Assembly (NCBI GenBank): GCA_964631595.1
Contig: CAZVXL010000001.1
Span: 62,001 to 126,000, forward strand
Source: UMGS1312 sp964631595
GTDB lineage: Bacteria; Bacillota; Clostridia; Oscillospirales; CAG-272
Direction: 5' to 3'
Length of the DNA: 64,000 nucleotides
Below the pieces are notes generated by a model. It made no database searches. It was not told the origin of the DNA and was given only the letters and a program-made list of their open reading frames with translations. The translations under genes were made by a program, and so were the position numbers. Positions 26,218 to 34,627 of this stretch are shown piece after piece (the stretch's first letter is position 1; every line of letters starts with the position of its first letter).

Positions 26218-27468
26218 TTATCCGATCTTTATCTGCACGGGATAGTCACCCACGGAATAAACGCTTCCGTTCGCGCCGCTTACGGTGATCTCGGAATTCA
26301 CGGTGACCGTACCGCTGACGTTGTTTCCGTATTCGGAAAGATTGACCGTCGCCGTGATATCGTCCGACTTGATCTTTTCAAGTGCCGCCTCTGTTCCTCT
26401 CAAGCGCACGGACAGCGTCTTCGTCTGTATCTCACACCTCGTCTTATCCGAGCCGAGGATCTCTATATTATTGACCGAGAAGGTCTTGACAGTCGTTCCC
26501 ACGTGAGTGACGGTCACATTTACCGTATCGACATTATCGACCGAGGTGACACCCGACGGGAGATTCAGAATATACACCTGCATAACGTCCGCCGCTATCG
26601 CCTTTTCATTCAGCGTGCCGACGGTGACGGAATTTATCTTTTCAAGCTCCTTGGGATCTCCCTTTATCCTCACCGTCTCGGGATTGAATGTTATTTTCAC
26701 GTTGTCCTTGTTGTAATAGCCGTATTTGTAATCGACCTTCAGCGAAACGTCCTTTGTGGTGTAGACCGGAACGTTCACCTTCATTTCGGTACGGCTGAGC
26801 TGAACATAGCGCATATCTATCATCTCGTCGGATTTTCCGACCAGCTCAAGCGCGCCTATGGTCGAAAGTGAGGAATTGACCTGACCGAGATCAAGTGATA
26901 TCTGTGCATAGTCGATGCCGTTTATGACTGTTTTGGGACCGGTGACCGACACAAGAGAATATTCAGCCGACAGCTCTCCGAGCTCACAGCCCTCACCGAT
27001 GATCGCGGAGGATATTTTTGGTCTTACATCGACCTCGACCGTTGACTGCTCGTCTACATACACATTTATCGAGGACAGTGACATCTCGCTGACCGTAAGT
27101 CCCGAGGGCGTTTCTGCGGTCACCATGACGGTATGCTTTCCAGCCTCGGTTATCCCCGAGACATCGGCATATACGAGGATACTGTCGGAATTATACCTGT
27201 TTATATCGCTTTTCTTTCCGGACACCGTGACATTCACGGTATTTCCGTGCCCGCTGTACACGTGCAGACCTGCCTCCGACTCAAGCACGGAGGTATTCAC
27301 AAGCTCAACGGTGATGCCGTTAAAGGTCTCTTTATAGTCCGAGGTCTCCACCTGCGTTACGTAAAGCCACAAAACAAACGCACCTATGATACAAAACAGC
27401 TTCGGGAGCAGATCGTACTTTTTTCGGCTCGGTGCGGAAGGACCCCTGCCTTCGTTTTTCTCGGTCAT
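26218..27468 (-). CDS. cdaR: YbbR-domain protein, CdaA regulator CdaR
   Basis: A membrane-anchored extracytoplasmic protein of about 416 residues. A short cytoplasmic N-terminus (KKYDLLPKLF) leads into one transmembrane helix (CIIGAFVLWLYVTQVE), followed by tandem YbbR beta domains recognisable from repeats such as ITVELVNTS, VDVRPKI, VPVYTTKDVSLKV and VNIEILG. In Bacillus and Listeria CdaR binds the diadenylate cyclase CdaA and modulates c-di-AMP synthesis. The ATG at 27468 with AAAGGA ten bases upstream is preferred over 27510. glmM, the usual third gene, does not follow. Confidence 0.9.
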   Translation of the reverse strand: MTEKNEGRGPSAPSRKKYDLLPKLFCIIGAFVLWLYVTQVETSDYKETFNGITVELVNTSVLESEAGLHVYSGHGNTVNVTVSGKKSDINRYNSDSILVYADVSGITEAGKHTVMVTAETPSGLTVSEMSLSSINVYVDEQSTVEVDVRPKISSAIIGEGCELGELSAEYSLVSVTGPKTVINGIDYAQISLDLGQVNSSLSTIGALELVGKSDEMIDMRYVQLSRTEMKVNVPVYTTKDVSLKVDYKYGYYNKDNVKITFNPETVRIKGDPKELEKINSVTVGTLNEKAIAADVMQVYILNLPSGVTSVDNVDTVNVTVTHVGTTVKTFSVNNIEILGSDKTRCEIQTKTLSVRLRGTEAALEKIKSDDITATVNLSEYGNNVSGTVTVNSEITVSGANGSVYSVGDYPVQIKIG

Positions 27469-27518
27469 ATAGCGATATCCTTTCTCTGTGATAGGTACAT
27501 TTCCCTGCAAGCTCTGCG

Positions 27519-28445
27519 TTATTTTTCGCCGTCTCCGTCGCCGTCACGAGATGCGTTCTTATTGTTCACGGCGCGCTTCAGCGAACGTGTATTTCTGAAA
27601 TATTCGATACGTGAGCGGATACTGTTTTTCCTGCCCGCACCGGTAAGCTGCTCGGTGAGCGCCGCCTTCAAGCTGTCGGCATCGTACCCACGCACGAGCC
27701 TTCCCTCTGTGGCAAGGGATATGACACCCGTCTCCTCGGACACCACAAGAACCACCGCATCGCTGTTTTCGCTCATGCCTATCGCGGCTCTGTGCCGTGT
27801 ACCGAGATCCCTCGTGAGCTCTTGGCTCGAAGAAAGGGGCAAAAGGCAGCCCGCCGCATACAGTCTGTTGTCGCGGATTATCACGGCTCCGTCATGGAGA
27901 GGCGTATTCTTGAAAAAGATGTTCTTGATGATCGGCACGGAGATGGCGGAATCGACTACGGTTCCCGTAAGTATCATGTCTCCGAGCTTTGTGGTGCGCT
28001 CAAACACGATGAGAGCGCCCGTTTTCGTCTCGGAAAGCTCCGAGGCGGCCTGTACCACGGCGGATATCAGTTCCGTCTTTCCGTCATCGGCGTTTTTGAA
28101 ATCCCCGAAGCTCCTGACTCCCTTGAGCGAACCGCCGCCCACCTTTTCAAGTGCCGCGCGCAGCTCCGGCTGAAACAGTATTATCACCGCAATGATACCG
28201 ATCTGGAACACGTTTTTCATGAGGTAATTCATTACCCGCATATCTATAAAGCTGCTGACTACAAGAAGCAAAAGAAGCGTGATGATACCGACCGCAAGCT
28301 TTCCCGCTCTGCGGTCACGGATAAACTTGAAAACATAGTACAAAATCACGGCAACGACCGCTATATCCACGGCATCTGCCACTCTAAACGATGAGAGATC
28401 TCTTGATATGTTATTCCAAAAATCGGACAAACGGTCAAAAAACAT
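27519..28445 (-). CDS. cdaA: Diadenylate cyclase CdaA (c-di-AMP synthase)
   Basis: Makes c-di-AMP from two ATP. The 308-residue protein has three N-terminal transmembrane segments within about the first 95 residues (VDIAVVAVILYYVF; LAVGIITLLLLLVV; IGIIAVIILF) and the DAC catalytic domain with LHDGAVIIRD (DGA motif) and LGTRHRAAIG (RHR motif). Both active-site motifs are intact. It is the first gene of the leftward unit, behind the promoter at 28480-28508, and is followed by cdaR. Confidence 0.96.
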   Translation of the reverse strand: MFFDRLSDFWNNISRDLSSFRVADAVDIAVVAVILYYVFKFIRDRRAGKLAVGIITLLLLLVVSSFIDMRVMNYLMKNVFQIGIIAVIILFQPELRAALEKVGGGSLKGVRSFGDFKNADDGKTELISAVVQAASELSETKTGALIVFERTTKLGDMILTGTVVDSAISVPIIKNIFFKNTPLHDGAVIIRDNRLYAAGCLLPLSSSQELTRDLGTRHRAAIGMSENSDAVVLVVSEETGVISLATEGRLVRGYDADSLKAALTEQLTGAGRKNSIRSRIEYFRNTRSLKRAVNNKNASRDGDGDGEK

Positions 28446-28479
28446 ACCCTACACGCTCCCTTTTATATCTATAGATATT

Positions 28480-28508
28480 ATTATAACATATTTATTGTGC
28501 AGATTCAA
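28480..28508 (-). promoter_or_regulatory. Sigma-A promoter of the cdaA operon
   Basis: Minus-strand TTGAAT (28508-28503), 17-base spacer, TATAAT (28485-28480), about 35 bases before cdaA. It is divergent from the mtaB promoter in a 239-base AT-rich region that holds nothing else I can recognise. Confidence 0.75.
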
Positions 28509-28568
28509 ATACTTTTTATAAATATAATCAAAGAAATATGCTTTTTTCGCAAACTTAGACCGTTTTTA

Positions 28569-28597
28569 TTTACAGACACGCCGAATAATGATATAAT
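28569..28597 (+). promoter_or_regulatory. Sigma-A promoter of mtaB
   Basis: TTTACA (28569-28574), 17-base spacer, TATAAT (28592-28597), with the mtaB start about 90 bases downstream and AAGGAG before it. Confidence 0.78.
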
Positions 28598-28684
28598 ATA
28601 TGCGAAAAATCTTGCCGCGCAAGCTTTTGCGGCGAAGATGTCGTTGTCTATCACTGCATTACTTTCGGTTTTAAGGAGTTACAC

Positions 28685-29971
28685 ATGAAGCCTACGGTGT
28701 CGATCTACACTCTCGGGTGCAGAGTCAATCAATACGAATCATCGGTAATAGCCGCCACTCTCGAAGAAAACGGCTTTTCCGTTGTGCCGTTCGGGGAGAT
28801 GTGTGATGTTGCCGTCGTAAACTCCTGCACGGTCACCGCCGAATCAGACAGAAAAAGCCGTCAGCTGCTTCGCCGCGCCGCAAAATACGCGCGCATAGGA
28901 GTAGTTGCCACCGGCTGCTTTGCCGAGATATCGTCCGAGGCGGCAAGCGGCACTGAGGGTGTGATTGCCGTGCTCGGCAACAGGGGTAAGGGCAATGTTG
29001 CAGACGCCGTGATGCGTGCCGTCGGCATGATTCCCGATGCTCCCGAAAAGCGCGCCGATATCTTCGGGGAATGCAAGGAGAAGCTGACGCGCCCCGAGCG
29101 TGTGAGAACCTTTATCAAGATCGAGGACGGCTGTGAAAGCAAATGCGCGTACTGCATAATACCGAAGGCAAGGGGCCCCGTTCGTTCAAAGGCTCCCGCA
29201 CTGATCCTTGAGGAAGCAAGAGCACTCACGGAGGCGGGCTCTCCCGAAATAATCCTCACGGGAATCGAGATCTCCGCATACGGCAGGGATCTTCCCGACA
29301 GGAAAAGCTACGATCTGTCACACTTGATCGCGGATATCTCGAAAATTCCGTCACTTAGGCGCCTCGGGCTCGGCTCGCTCGATCCCTCCGTTATGACCGA
29401 GGCATTTCTCACAAACATTTCCGCCTGCGATGCCCTTGTCAGGCATTTCCATCTATCCCTGCAAAGCGGCTCATCCTCCGTGCTTCGGCGCATGAGGCGC
29501 AGGTACAGTGCCGAGCAGGCGCTTGAATACATAGCACGGATCAGGCGATATTTTCCCGACTCAAACATCAGCGCCGACATTATCGTCGGCTTCCCCGACG
29601 AATCCGAAGCCGAATTTGCCGAGACCGAGTGCTTTTGCGAGCGTGCCGATTTTCTCAATCTGCACATCTTCCCGTATTCACCGAGGAAAGGCACGGAGGC
29701 CGCCGAGATGAGCGGACAGCTTCCCGATGCCGTAAAGCGTGAGCGCGCTTCAAGGCTTGAGAGCCTCCACGCAAGGTCAAAAGCCGCCCTTATGGCTCGC
29801 TACGCAGAGAGAGGCACGCCTGTTCACGTTCTTTTCGAGCAGTGCAGAAACGGCATTCTCACAGGTCACAGTGAGCACTACGTTGAGCTTGCGGTCAAGG
29901 GATCTCCGGAACTTATCGGAAGGATCTGTCCCGTGATACCTCACGCCGACGGCACGGGAGAGCTGCTGTAG
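28685..29971 (+). CDS. mtaB: tRNA t6A37 methylthiotransferase MtaB
   Basis: Radical SAM methylthiotransferase that converts t6A37 to ms2t6A37 in tRNA. The 428 residues comprise an N-terminal UPF0004 domain (IYTLGCRVNQYES, VVNSCTVT, ATGCFAE, with the three cluster cysteines), the radical SAM motif CESKCAYCIIPKARG near 150, SLQSGSSSVLRRMRR, GFPDESEAEF and a C-terminal TRAM-like region. LGCRVNQ marks MtaB rather than MiaB (LGCKVN is also usual). It is transcribed alone and ends in TAG. Confidence 0.95.
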   Translation: MKPTVSIYTLGCRVNQYESSVIAATLEENGFSVVPFGEMCDVAVVNSCTVTAESDRKSRQLLRRAAKYARIGVVATGCFAEISSEAASGTEGVIAVLGNRGKGNVADAVMRAVGMIPDAPEKRADIFGECKEKLTRPERVRTFIKIEDGCESKCAYCIIPKARGPVRSKAPALILEEARALTEAGSPEIILTGIEISAYGRDLPDRKSYDLSHLIADISKIPSLRRLGLGSLDPSVMTEAFLTNISACDALVRHFHLSLQSGSSSVLRRMRRRYSAEQALEYIARIRRYFPDSNISADIIVGFPDESEAEFAETECFCERADFLNLHIFPYSPRKGTEAAEMSGQLPDAVKRERASRLESLHARSKAALMARYAERGTPVHVLFEQCRNGILTGHSEHYVELAVKGSPELIGRICPVIPHADGTGELL

Positions 29972-29997
29972 GTCGGCCGAACGAAATATTAAACGTC

Positions 29998-30036
29998 AAA
30001 AGTCTGCGACGTGCCCAAGGCACCTCGCAGACTTTT
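29998..30036. terminator. Bidirectional terminator between mtaB and the DUF2156 gene
   Basis: A perfect 12-bp stem (AAAAGTCTGCGA and TCGCAGACTTTT) encloses a second small stem (GTGCC and GGCAC). T runs follow on both strands. It ends exactly at the stop codon of the convergent gene. Confidence 0.9.
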
Positions 30037-30037
30037 T

Positions 30038-30943
30038 TCAGCAGCAGTACAAAGTGTATTTTTTAAGCATCCTTATCGGGTGAAGCGACTGCTTCGCCTT
30101 TCTTATTCCCGATATCCCCATATCCTCCTCGCGGTTGACATAGACGACGGAAGGATCGGTTGTTTTGCGAAGATACTCCGATGCCAAGAACTGATATGCA
30201 CCTGCCCTGTTCTGCTCCGCCTTTTCAACGTGAACGAACACGGTATCTCCGACGCACTCTCCCGCGGTAAAACCGCATATTCCGTCCTTTGATGTAACAA
30301 TTCCACCCGTCATTTTGCTCTCATCCCAGCGGCAGAGAAGCTCATATATCGCTTTCTCCTCGGCAGCGGACATGGGAGAGCCGTCGGAGTATTTTTGAAA
30401 CCACTGCGATATATATTCCGATACCGCAGAGCAAAGAGAGCTCTCCATCGGAACAAATGCGGCGGTGGGATCCGTGCGCTTAAACCTGTTGAGCATATTC
30501 TTCTGACCGTGGAAATGCTTCCCCGCAAAGTCGGTCACAGATGCCTTATCGTAAACGTAGTCGGACCAATCCGGCTCCTCGGATGAAAACACGACATCGT
30601 AGCACTCCTCGAAGAAATGAAGGTCGTATTCCGAAATAAAGCAGAAATAGAGCGCAATGCCGATACTGTGTGCATATTCCCTCACGGCGTGCAGTGCCGC
30701 GACGGTATCACCGCCGATCGGGAACGAGAACATATCCGTACCGCCGCCCGAGGCAAGGAGAATAAGAGAATCTTCGTATATCGCATAGCGGATATTGTAG
30801 TACTCTCTCCAGAAAAAAGTCGTGCCGAGCAGAGAGTCGCATATCATCGGAGCTCCCTCCGCAAGTCTGCGCTCGTTGTCACGCCGAAAGTATTCCCCGA
30901 CGGTATCACGATCCTCGTATTCAAGCCTTTTGAATTTAAGCAT
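30038..30943 (-). CDS. DUF2156-family protein (GNAT-like, COG4866)
   Basis: About 301 residues, soluble. Visible landmarks are the N-terminal FKRLEYEDRDTVGEYF, DSLLGTTFFWREYYNI, the middle EPDWSDYVYDKASVTDFAGK with GQKNMLNRFKR, and the C-terminal YVNREEDMGISGIRKAKQSL with HPIRMLKKYTL. This is the phosphatidylglycerol-lysyltransferase C-terminal-like fold seen without the membrane half. The N-R-F and N-R-E-E-D-M-G-I motifs are shared by this clostridial group. Substrate is unknown. ATG 30943 has AAGGAGC before it; the longer frame to 31018 has no such signal. Confidence 0.75.
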   Translation of the reverse strand: MLKFKRLEYEDRDTVGEYFRRDNERRLAEGAPMICDSLLGTTFFWREYYNIRYAIYEDSLILLASGGGTDMFSFPIGGDTVAALHAVREYAHSIGIALYFCFISEYDLHFFEECYDVVFSSEEPDWSDYVYDKASVTDFAGKHFHGQKNMLNRFKRTDPTAAFVPMESSLCSAVSEYISQWFQKYSDGSPMSAAEEKAIYELLCRWDESKMTGGIVTSKDGICGFTAGECVGDTVFVHVEKAEQNRAGAYQFLASEYLRKTTDPSVVYVNREEDMGISGIRKAKQSLHPIRMLKKYTLYCC

Positions 30944-31117
30944 TTTTTTGCTCCTTTTTTGCGACACGCTTTGATCTCTTTCACGCCGCACATACAATAT
31001 TTCGGCATAATTCCGCAAGTTAATACAAAATACAGCGGTGTGCGCCGTTTTTTGTTATTGGCGGATATTACCAATTATGCCCCGTTATTTTTGTGTAAGT
31101 TTTTTTGTTTTTTCATA

Positions 31118-31146
31118 TTGAATCCGTTGGTAAAATATGGTAATAT
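31118..31146 (+). promoter_or_regulatory. Promoter of spo0A with extended -10
   Basis: TTGAAT (31118-31123), 17-base spacer, TAATAT (31141-31146) preceded by TATGG, an extended -10 element. It is embedded in the TTGGTA/TACCAA repeat cluster. No clear sigma-H or 0A-box sequence is seen. Confidence 0.6.
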
Positions 31147-31182
31147 ATATAAGCAGTTACCAATTATTACCATTTCTACCAA
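31127..31182 (+). repeat. Imperfect inverted repeat upstream of spo0A
   Basis: The left arm TTGGTAAAATATGGTAAT (31127-31144) is matched, with one base gap and one mismatch, by ATTACCATTTCTACCAA (31166-31182). TTACCAATTA also occurs as a direct repeat at 31068-31077 and 31157-31166. The repeats overlap the -10 region and run up to the ribosome-binding site AAAGGAG. Confidence 0.65.
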
Positions 31183-31196
31183 AGGAGTATAAAACA

Positions 31197-31973
31197 ATGG
31201 ATAAAAGCACTAAGATCCTCATAGCAGACGAGAGCAGTGAAATGAGAAAGGCGTGCATCGCCGCGCTGAATCGCTTCGGATACCGAAGCTTGGAGGAGGC
31301 GTCCAACGGCGAGGAGGCGCTTCACATAATAAACAGGTATCACCCCGATATCGTCATTGCCGACGTATGGCTCTCGAAGCTCGACGGGATCGGTCTTGTC
31401 AGACAGAGCCTTCAGCAGAGCTACTCGCCGGACAAGGCTCCGTCATTTATAATCATGTCGCTTGTAACAAATCAAAGCATATTCGTGGAGGCGACAAAAG
31501 CGGGCGCGGTGATGTGTCTGCCGAAGCCGATAGATCATGCAAGCCTCTGTGAGCACGTTGCGACGATAGCGCGGAACCGCGCCGAGGGCATCTACAGCGG
31601 AGCGGATATGTCGGGCACGCCGGATATCGAAACTCAGGTGACGAAGATCATTCATCAAATCGGCGTACCGGCGCACATAAAGGGCTACCAGTATCTGAGA
31701 TGCGCCATAATGATGGCGATAAGCGACAACGATGTGATCAACTCGGTCACGAAGATACTGTACCCCTCCGTTGCCAAGAAATTCTCCACTACCACGTCAA
31801 GAGTTGAAAGAGCTATACGTCACGCAATAGAGGTGGCATGGGACAGAGGCGATATCGACACCCTCAACTCTTATTTCGGATATACGGTGCAAAACAGCAG
31901 AGGAAAGCCGACAAACAGCGAATTTATCGCGATGATTGCGGACAATCTGCGTCTCAGATACAAGATCAGATGA
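31197..31973 (+). CDS. spo0A: Sporulation master response regulator Spo0A
   Basis: A 258-residue response regulator. The receiver domain has the acidic pair D11-E12, phosphoacceptor D56 (IVIADVWLSKLDG), S88 and K110 (LPKPID). The C-terminal effector domain is unmistakable: IGVPAHIKGYQYLRCAIMMA, KILYPSVAKKF, TTSRVERAIRHAIEVAWDRG and FGYTVQNSRGKPTNSEFIA. The phosphoacceptor loop reads DVWLSKLDG where most Spo0A proteins have DxxMPxLDG. ATG 31197 has AAAGGAG nine bases before it. It is monocistronic, and spoIVB and recN are not adjacent as in most Firmicutes. Confidence 0.96.
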   Translation: MDKSTKILIADESSEMRKACIAALNRFGYRSLEEASNGEEALHIINRYHPDIVIADVWLSKLDGIGLVRQSLQQSYSPDKAPSFIIMSLVTNQSIFVEATKAGAVMCLPKPIDHASLCEHVATIARNRAEGIYSGADMSGTPDIETQVTKIIHQIGVPAHIKGYQYLRCAIMMAISDNDVINSVTKILYPSVAKKFSTTTSRVERAIRHAIEVAWDRGDIDTLNSYFGYTVQNSRGKPTNSEFIAMIADNLRLRYKIR

Positions 31974-32825
31974 TCACTTTAGGGAAACGGACACGCCGTC
32001 CGAGGTGATGACGACAGTCCCGTCTCGGTCGGTTCTGAGGACATCGGCTCCGTGCCTGCGAAAACGGTCGAGAGTCTCGGCGTGCGGATGTCCGTATGAG
32101 TTTTTGCCGCAAGAGATAACGGCTATCTCGGGAGAGAGAGCCTCTATAAATGCCTCGGTGGAGGAGGTCTGCGAGCCGTGGTGTCCGACCTTGAGTACAT
32201 TGCATTTTCGCACAAGTTCCCTGTCAAGGAGTGCTCGTTCCACCTCCGACTCGGCATCACCGACAAACATAAACGACGTGCTTCCGAAATCGGCGCGCAT
32301 TACGATGCTCATGTTATTCGCCTCTCCGTAATCATCCTCGGCAGAGGGTGAGAGAAGCTCTATCTCAATGCCGTCAACAGAATATGTATCGCCGGCGCGG
32401 GCGCGGGTAAGGCTTGCGCCGGAGTTCTCCACGGCATCAAGAAGACGGTCGAAGGTGACGGAATCCGCCGTCATATCGGGCATTATTATATTTTTGACCT
32501 CGACTGCATCTATCACATCAGATGCTCCGCCGATATGATCCTCATGAGGATGAGAGAGAAACATATAATCGACGGTATTTGTCCGAGCAGCAACGTATGC
32601 CGCCACTTTTTCTCCCGATTCACCTGTGCCCGAATCCACGAGCACCGCTCCCTCATCGGTGAGAAGGAGGGCGGCATCTCCCTGCCCGACATCAATATAG
32701 TGCACCTCAAGTGTCCCGTCGGGAATAAACAGGCAGACGTATACCCCGACAAAGCTCAGAGCTACGGCAAAAAGGATACACGCAAGCACCGCGTACTTTT
32801 TTATACCGCTGATTCTTTTTCTCAT
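31974..32825 (-). CDS. Secreted or membrane-anchored ComEC/Rec2-type metallo-beta-lactamase fold hydrolase
   Basis: A 283-residue protein with an N-terminal signal anchor (AVLACILFAVALSFVGVYVC), then the metallo-hydrolase domain: LEVHYIDVGQGDAALL, LVDSGTG, LSHPHEDHIGG (HxHxDH), FVGDAE, KVGHHGSQTSS and SCGKNSYGHPHAETL. This equals the C-terminal domain of ComEC, which degrades one DNA strand during uptake, but as a stand-alone extracytoplasmic protein. A nuclease role is inferred. Its stop codon abuts the spo0A stop in the shared palindrome TGATCA. Confidence 0.85.
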   Translation of the reverse strand: MRKRISGIKKYAVLACILFAVALSFVGVYVCLFIPDGTLEVHYIDVGQGDAALLLTDEGAVLVDSGTGESGEKVAAYVAARTNTVDYMFLSHPHEDHIGGASDVIDAVEVKNIIMPDMTADSVTFDRLLDAVENSGASLTRARAGDTYSVDGIEIELLSPSAEDDYGEANNMSIVMRADFGSTSFMFVGDAESEVERALLDRELVRKCNVLKVGHHGSQTSSTEAFIEALSPEIAVISCGKNSYGHPHAETLDRFRRHGADVLRTDRDGTVVITSDGVSVSLK

Positions 32826-32871
32826 ATCCCACCTCCGTACAGCTTTTTATCACGAGCCCCTTCGGGGCGCA

Positions 32872-33270
32872 TCAAGAGGCTGATGCTCCGAAAAAGCGTC
32901 TTTCAAGCTTTTCTGCCAGCCGGTTTGCCGGAATACATATAAAAAACCACAGGGCCGCGTAAAGCGGGCATATCTGTCCGTAAACGTTGAGCCACCTGCC
33001 GGAATAATCCCAAACATCCCAGCCGAGCACGATATTCAGGAAAAATCCCGAGGCAAGCTCTACGGTGCATATCACAACGGCACCCGCAAGGCATCTGAGC
33101 GTGAGCGACACCTCACCGCAATAGCTTCGCAGAAGATATATCGCCAAAAAGCAGCCGCCTCCCGCAATTCCCATAGACCAATGAGTCGTCCCGCGCCAAA
33201 GTATCTCGATCATGCAGTAAAGCATACCGCCGAGCAGGAAGACCACGGTGTATTCAAATACTCTTTTCAA
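32872..33270 (-). CDS. Putative ABC-transporter type IV (PF06541) membrane protein
   Basis: About 132 residues with four hydrophobic segments and the family signature near the third one: NIVLGWDVWDYSGRWLNVYG followed by QICPLYAALWFFICIPA. No ATPase or transport motif is present, and the family name is only a database label; function is unknown. A TTG at 33270 with AAAGGGG about eight bases upstream is a better start than the GTG at 33279, which lies within the Shine-Dalgarno. Confidence 0.75.
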   Translation of the reverse strand: MKRVFEYTVVFLLGGMLYCMIEILWRGTTHWSMGIAGGGCFLAIYLLRSYCGEVSLTLRCLAGAVVICTVELASGFFLNIVLGWDVWDYSGRWLNVYGQICPLYAALWFFICIPANRLAEKLERRFFGASAS

Positions 33271-33334
33271 AAAAATCACCCCTTTAAGGTATCTCCATTA
33301 AAGAGGTGATATATTCATATTACTGAGCTGTTTA

Positions 33335-33898
33335 TCAGATAAGGCTCTTACCCGCTATTCTCTCATTGTAGCCCTTGCGATAGCCGAGGTACATGGCGGG
33401 GATCTCGCATACTACGAGAATGGCAAAGCCGATGAGCTTGTATGTAAGTCCGACATCGGAAAATTCGACGGTATCGACAACACCCGCGAAGTAAGGTGCA
33501 AAATACTGAACGGGGCCGGCTACAAAGCTGAAATCAAGCAGGAGGCAGATACCGAAATACACTGCCATGGAGACAACTATGATAAAGGTCGGAAAGAAGG
33601 GATTCAGCTTTGCATCGTCACCCTTATCACGCTGTGCGAAGATCGCGCCGTCAACGCCGGGCTTCTTCATGAACTGGTACATTGCTATCACGGAGGCGAT
33701 AAGTCCGATCGCACCTGTGATGATATAGTCAAAGCCCACCTTCAGACCCGCGGAGGAGCCGTTGCTGAACCAGATATAAGCTTTGAATATAAGTCCGGGG
33801 ATCATCATTGCGAATACGGCAATAAGTCCCGACATGATCAAAAATAGGATCTGAAGCGGTATTTGCTTCAAGGCATCTGTAATTCTTTTAGAATCCAT
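33335..33898 (-). CDS. Unrecognised four-helix membrane protein
   Basis: I do not recognise this 187-residue protein. It has about four or five transmembrane segments (QILFLIMSGLIAVFAMMIPG; YIITGAIGLIASVIAMYQF; FPTFIIVVSMAVYFGICLLL; YKLIGFAILVVCEIPAMYLG). There is a hydrophilic, charged loop between the second and third (KKPGVDGAIFAQRDKGDDAK) and a basic C-terminus. It has a clear start and its own promoter (33966-33995). It could be an accessory membrane subunit; nothing in the neighbours fixes a role. Confidence 0.65.
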   Translation of the reverse strand: MDSKRITDALKQIPLQILFLIMSGLIAVFAMMIPGLIFKAYIWFSNGSSAGLKVGFDYIITGAIGLIASVIAMYQFMKKPGVDGAIFAQRDKGDDAKLNPFFPTFIIVVSMAVYFGICLLLDFSFVAGPVQYFAPYFAGVVDTVEFSDVGLTYKLIGFAILVVCEIPAMYLGYRKGYNERIAGKSLI

Positions 33899-33965
33899 AA
33901 TAACACTCCGTTATAAATTTGCACACCGCGCACAAAAACGACGGCAGACAATTCTGTCTTATATT

Positions 33966-33995
33966 ATAATACAATACAAACCTGTATTTTGTCAA
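33966..33995 (-). promoter_or_regulatory. Promoter of the 33335-33898 membrane protein gene
   Basis: Minus-strand TTGACA (33995-33990), 18-base spacer, TATTAT (33971-33966). A TATAAT three bases further on is an alternative -10 with a spacer that is too long (21). Confidence 0.65.
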
Positions 33996-34053
33996 TATTT
34001 TTGCGGATATTTTCGCGCTTCAAATATTAAATTTTACGATTTGCGCGAAAAAA

Positions 34054-34082
34054 TGGACATTGGGCGGAATTTGTGATATAAT
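34054..34082 (+). promoter_or_regulatory. Sigma-A promoter of the vanZ-like gene
   Basis: TGGACA (34054-34059), 17-base spacer, TATAAT (34077-34082), followed about 30 bases later by the gene start. It is divergent from the preceding membrane protein promoter. Confidence 0.75.
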
Positions 34083-34115
34083 ATATCGGTTGATCCGAAT
34101 AAGAACCGAGAGAGG

Positions 34116-34619
34116 GTGCTTGAATTGAAGGCAAAGATTGCCGTGCGTCGCATTGTATTATGTATCGCGGTCGTCGCGACACTCGCGTTCATATGGTCGA
34201 ACTCGCTCGCAGATGCCCCCGCTTCCACCGAGAGGAGCAACACGGTCATACGTCTCCTGAAGCCGATCGTGGATCCGTACGGCAGGCTCGGCACAAAGCT
34301 TCTCACCATGCTTGTACGCAAGGCGGCTCATTTTACCGAATTTGCCATTCTCGGCATTGAGCTTTTTCTGCTTTTCGGAACCTTTGAGAGGCTCGGAGCA
34401 TCCGTCCGTGCCGCTCTTCTCCTGCCCGCAGCCTCCTGCCTTTTCTGTGCCGTGACCGATGAGTGCATACAGCTTTTCTCCGCCGGTCGGGCGTGCAGGC
34501 TGACAGATGTGCTGATCGACCTGTCCGGCTCTGTCTTCGGGATCCTTGTCACCGTTCTCATCGGCTATGCCGCAAAAAAGGTACGGCTCGCCGTCGGGTC
34601 TGCCGAAGGGCAAAAATAA
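34116..34619 (+). CDS. VanZ-family membrane protein
   Basis: A protein of 165-167 residues with four hydrophobic segments. The VanZ signature is RKAAHFTEFAILGIELFLLF, followed by the conserved loop DECIQLFSAGRACRLTDVL. VanZ homologues can affect glycopeptide and lipopeptide susceptibility, but most chromosomal ones have no known role. The start is a GTG at 34116 or, more likely, the TTG at 34125, which has AGAGGG eight bases before it. There is no vancomycin-resistance gene set around it. Confidence 0.85.
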   Translation: MLELKAKIAVRRIVLCIAVVATLAFIWSNSLADAPASTERSNTVIRLLKPIVDPYGRLGTKLLTMLVRKAAHFTEFAILGIELFLLFGTFERLGASVRAALLLPAASCLFCAVTDECIQLFSAGRACRLTDVLIDLSGSVFGILVTVLIGYAAKKVRLAVGSAEGQK

Positions 34620-34627
34620 GACACTCC

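Noticed and set aside
34116..34619. Vancomycin-resistance cluster suggested by VanZ
   Set aside because: No vanA/B-type ligase, VanH, VanX or two-component pair nearby. VanZ-fold proteins are common in Firmicutes without resistance.
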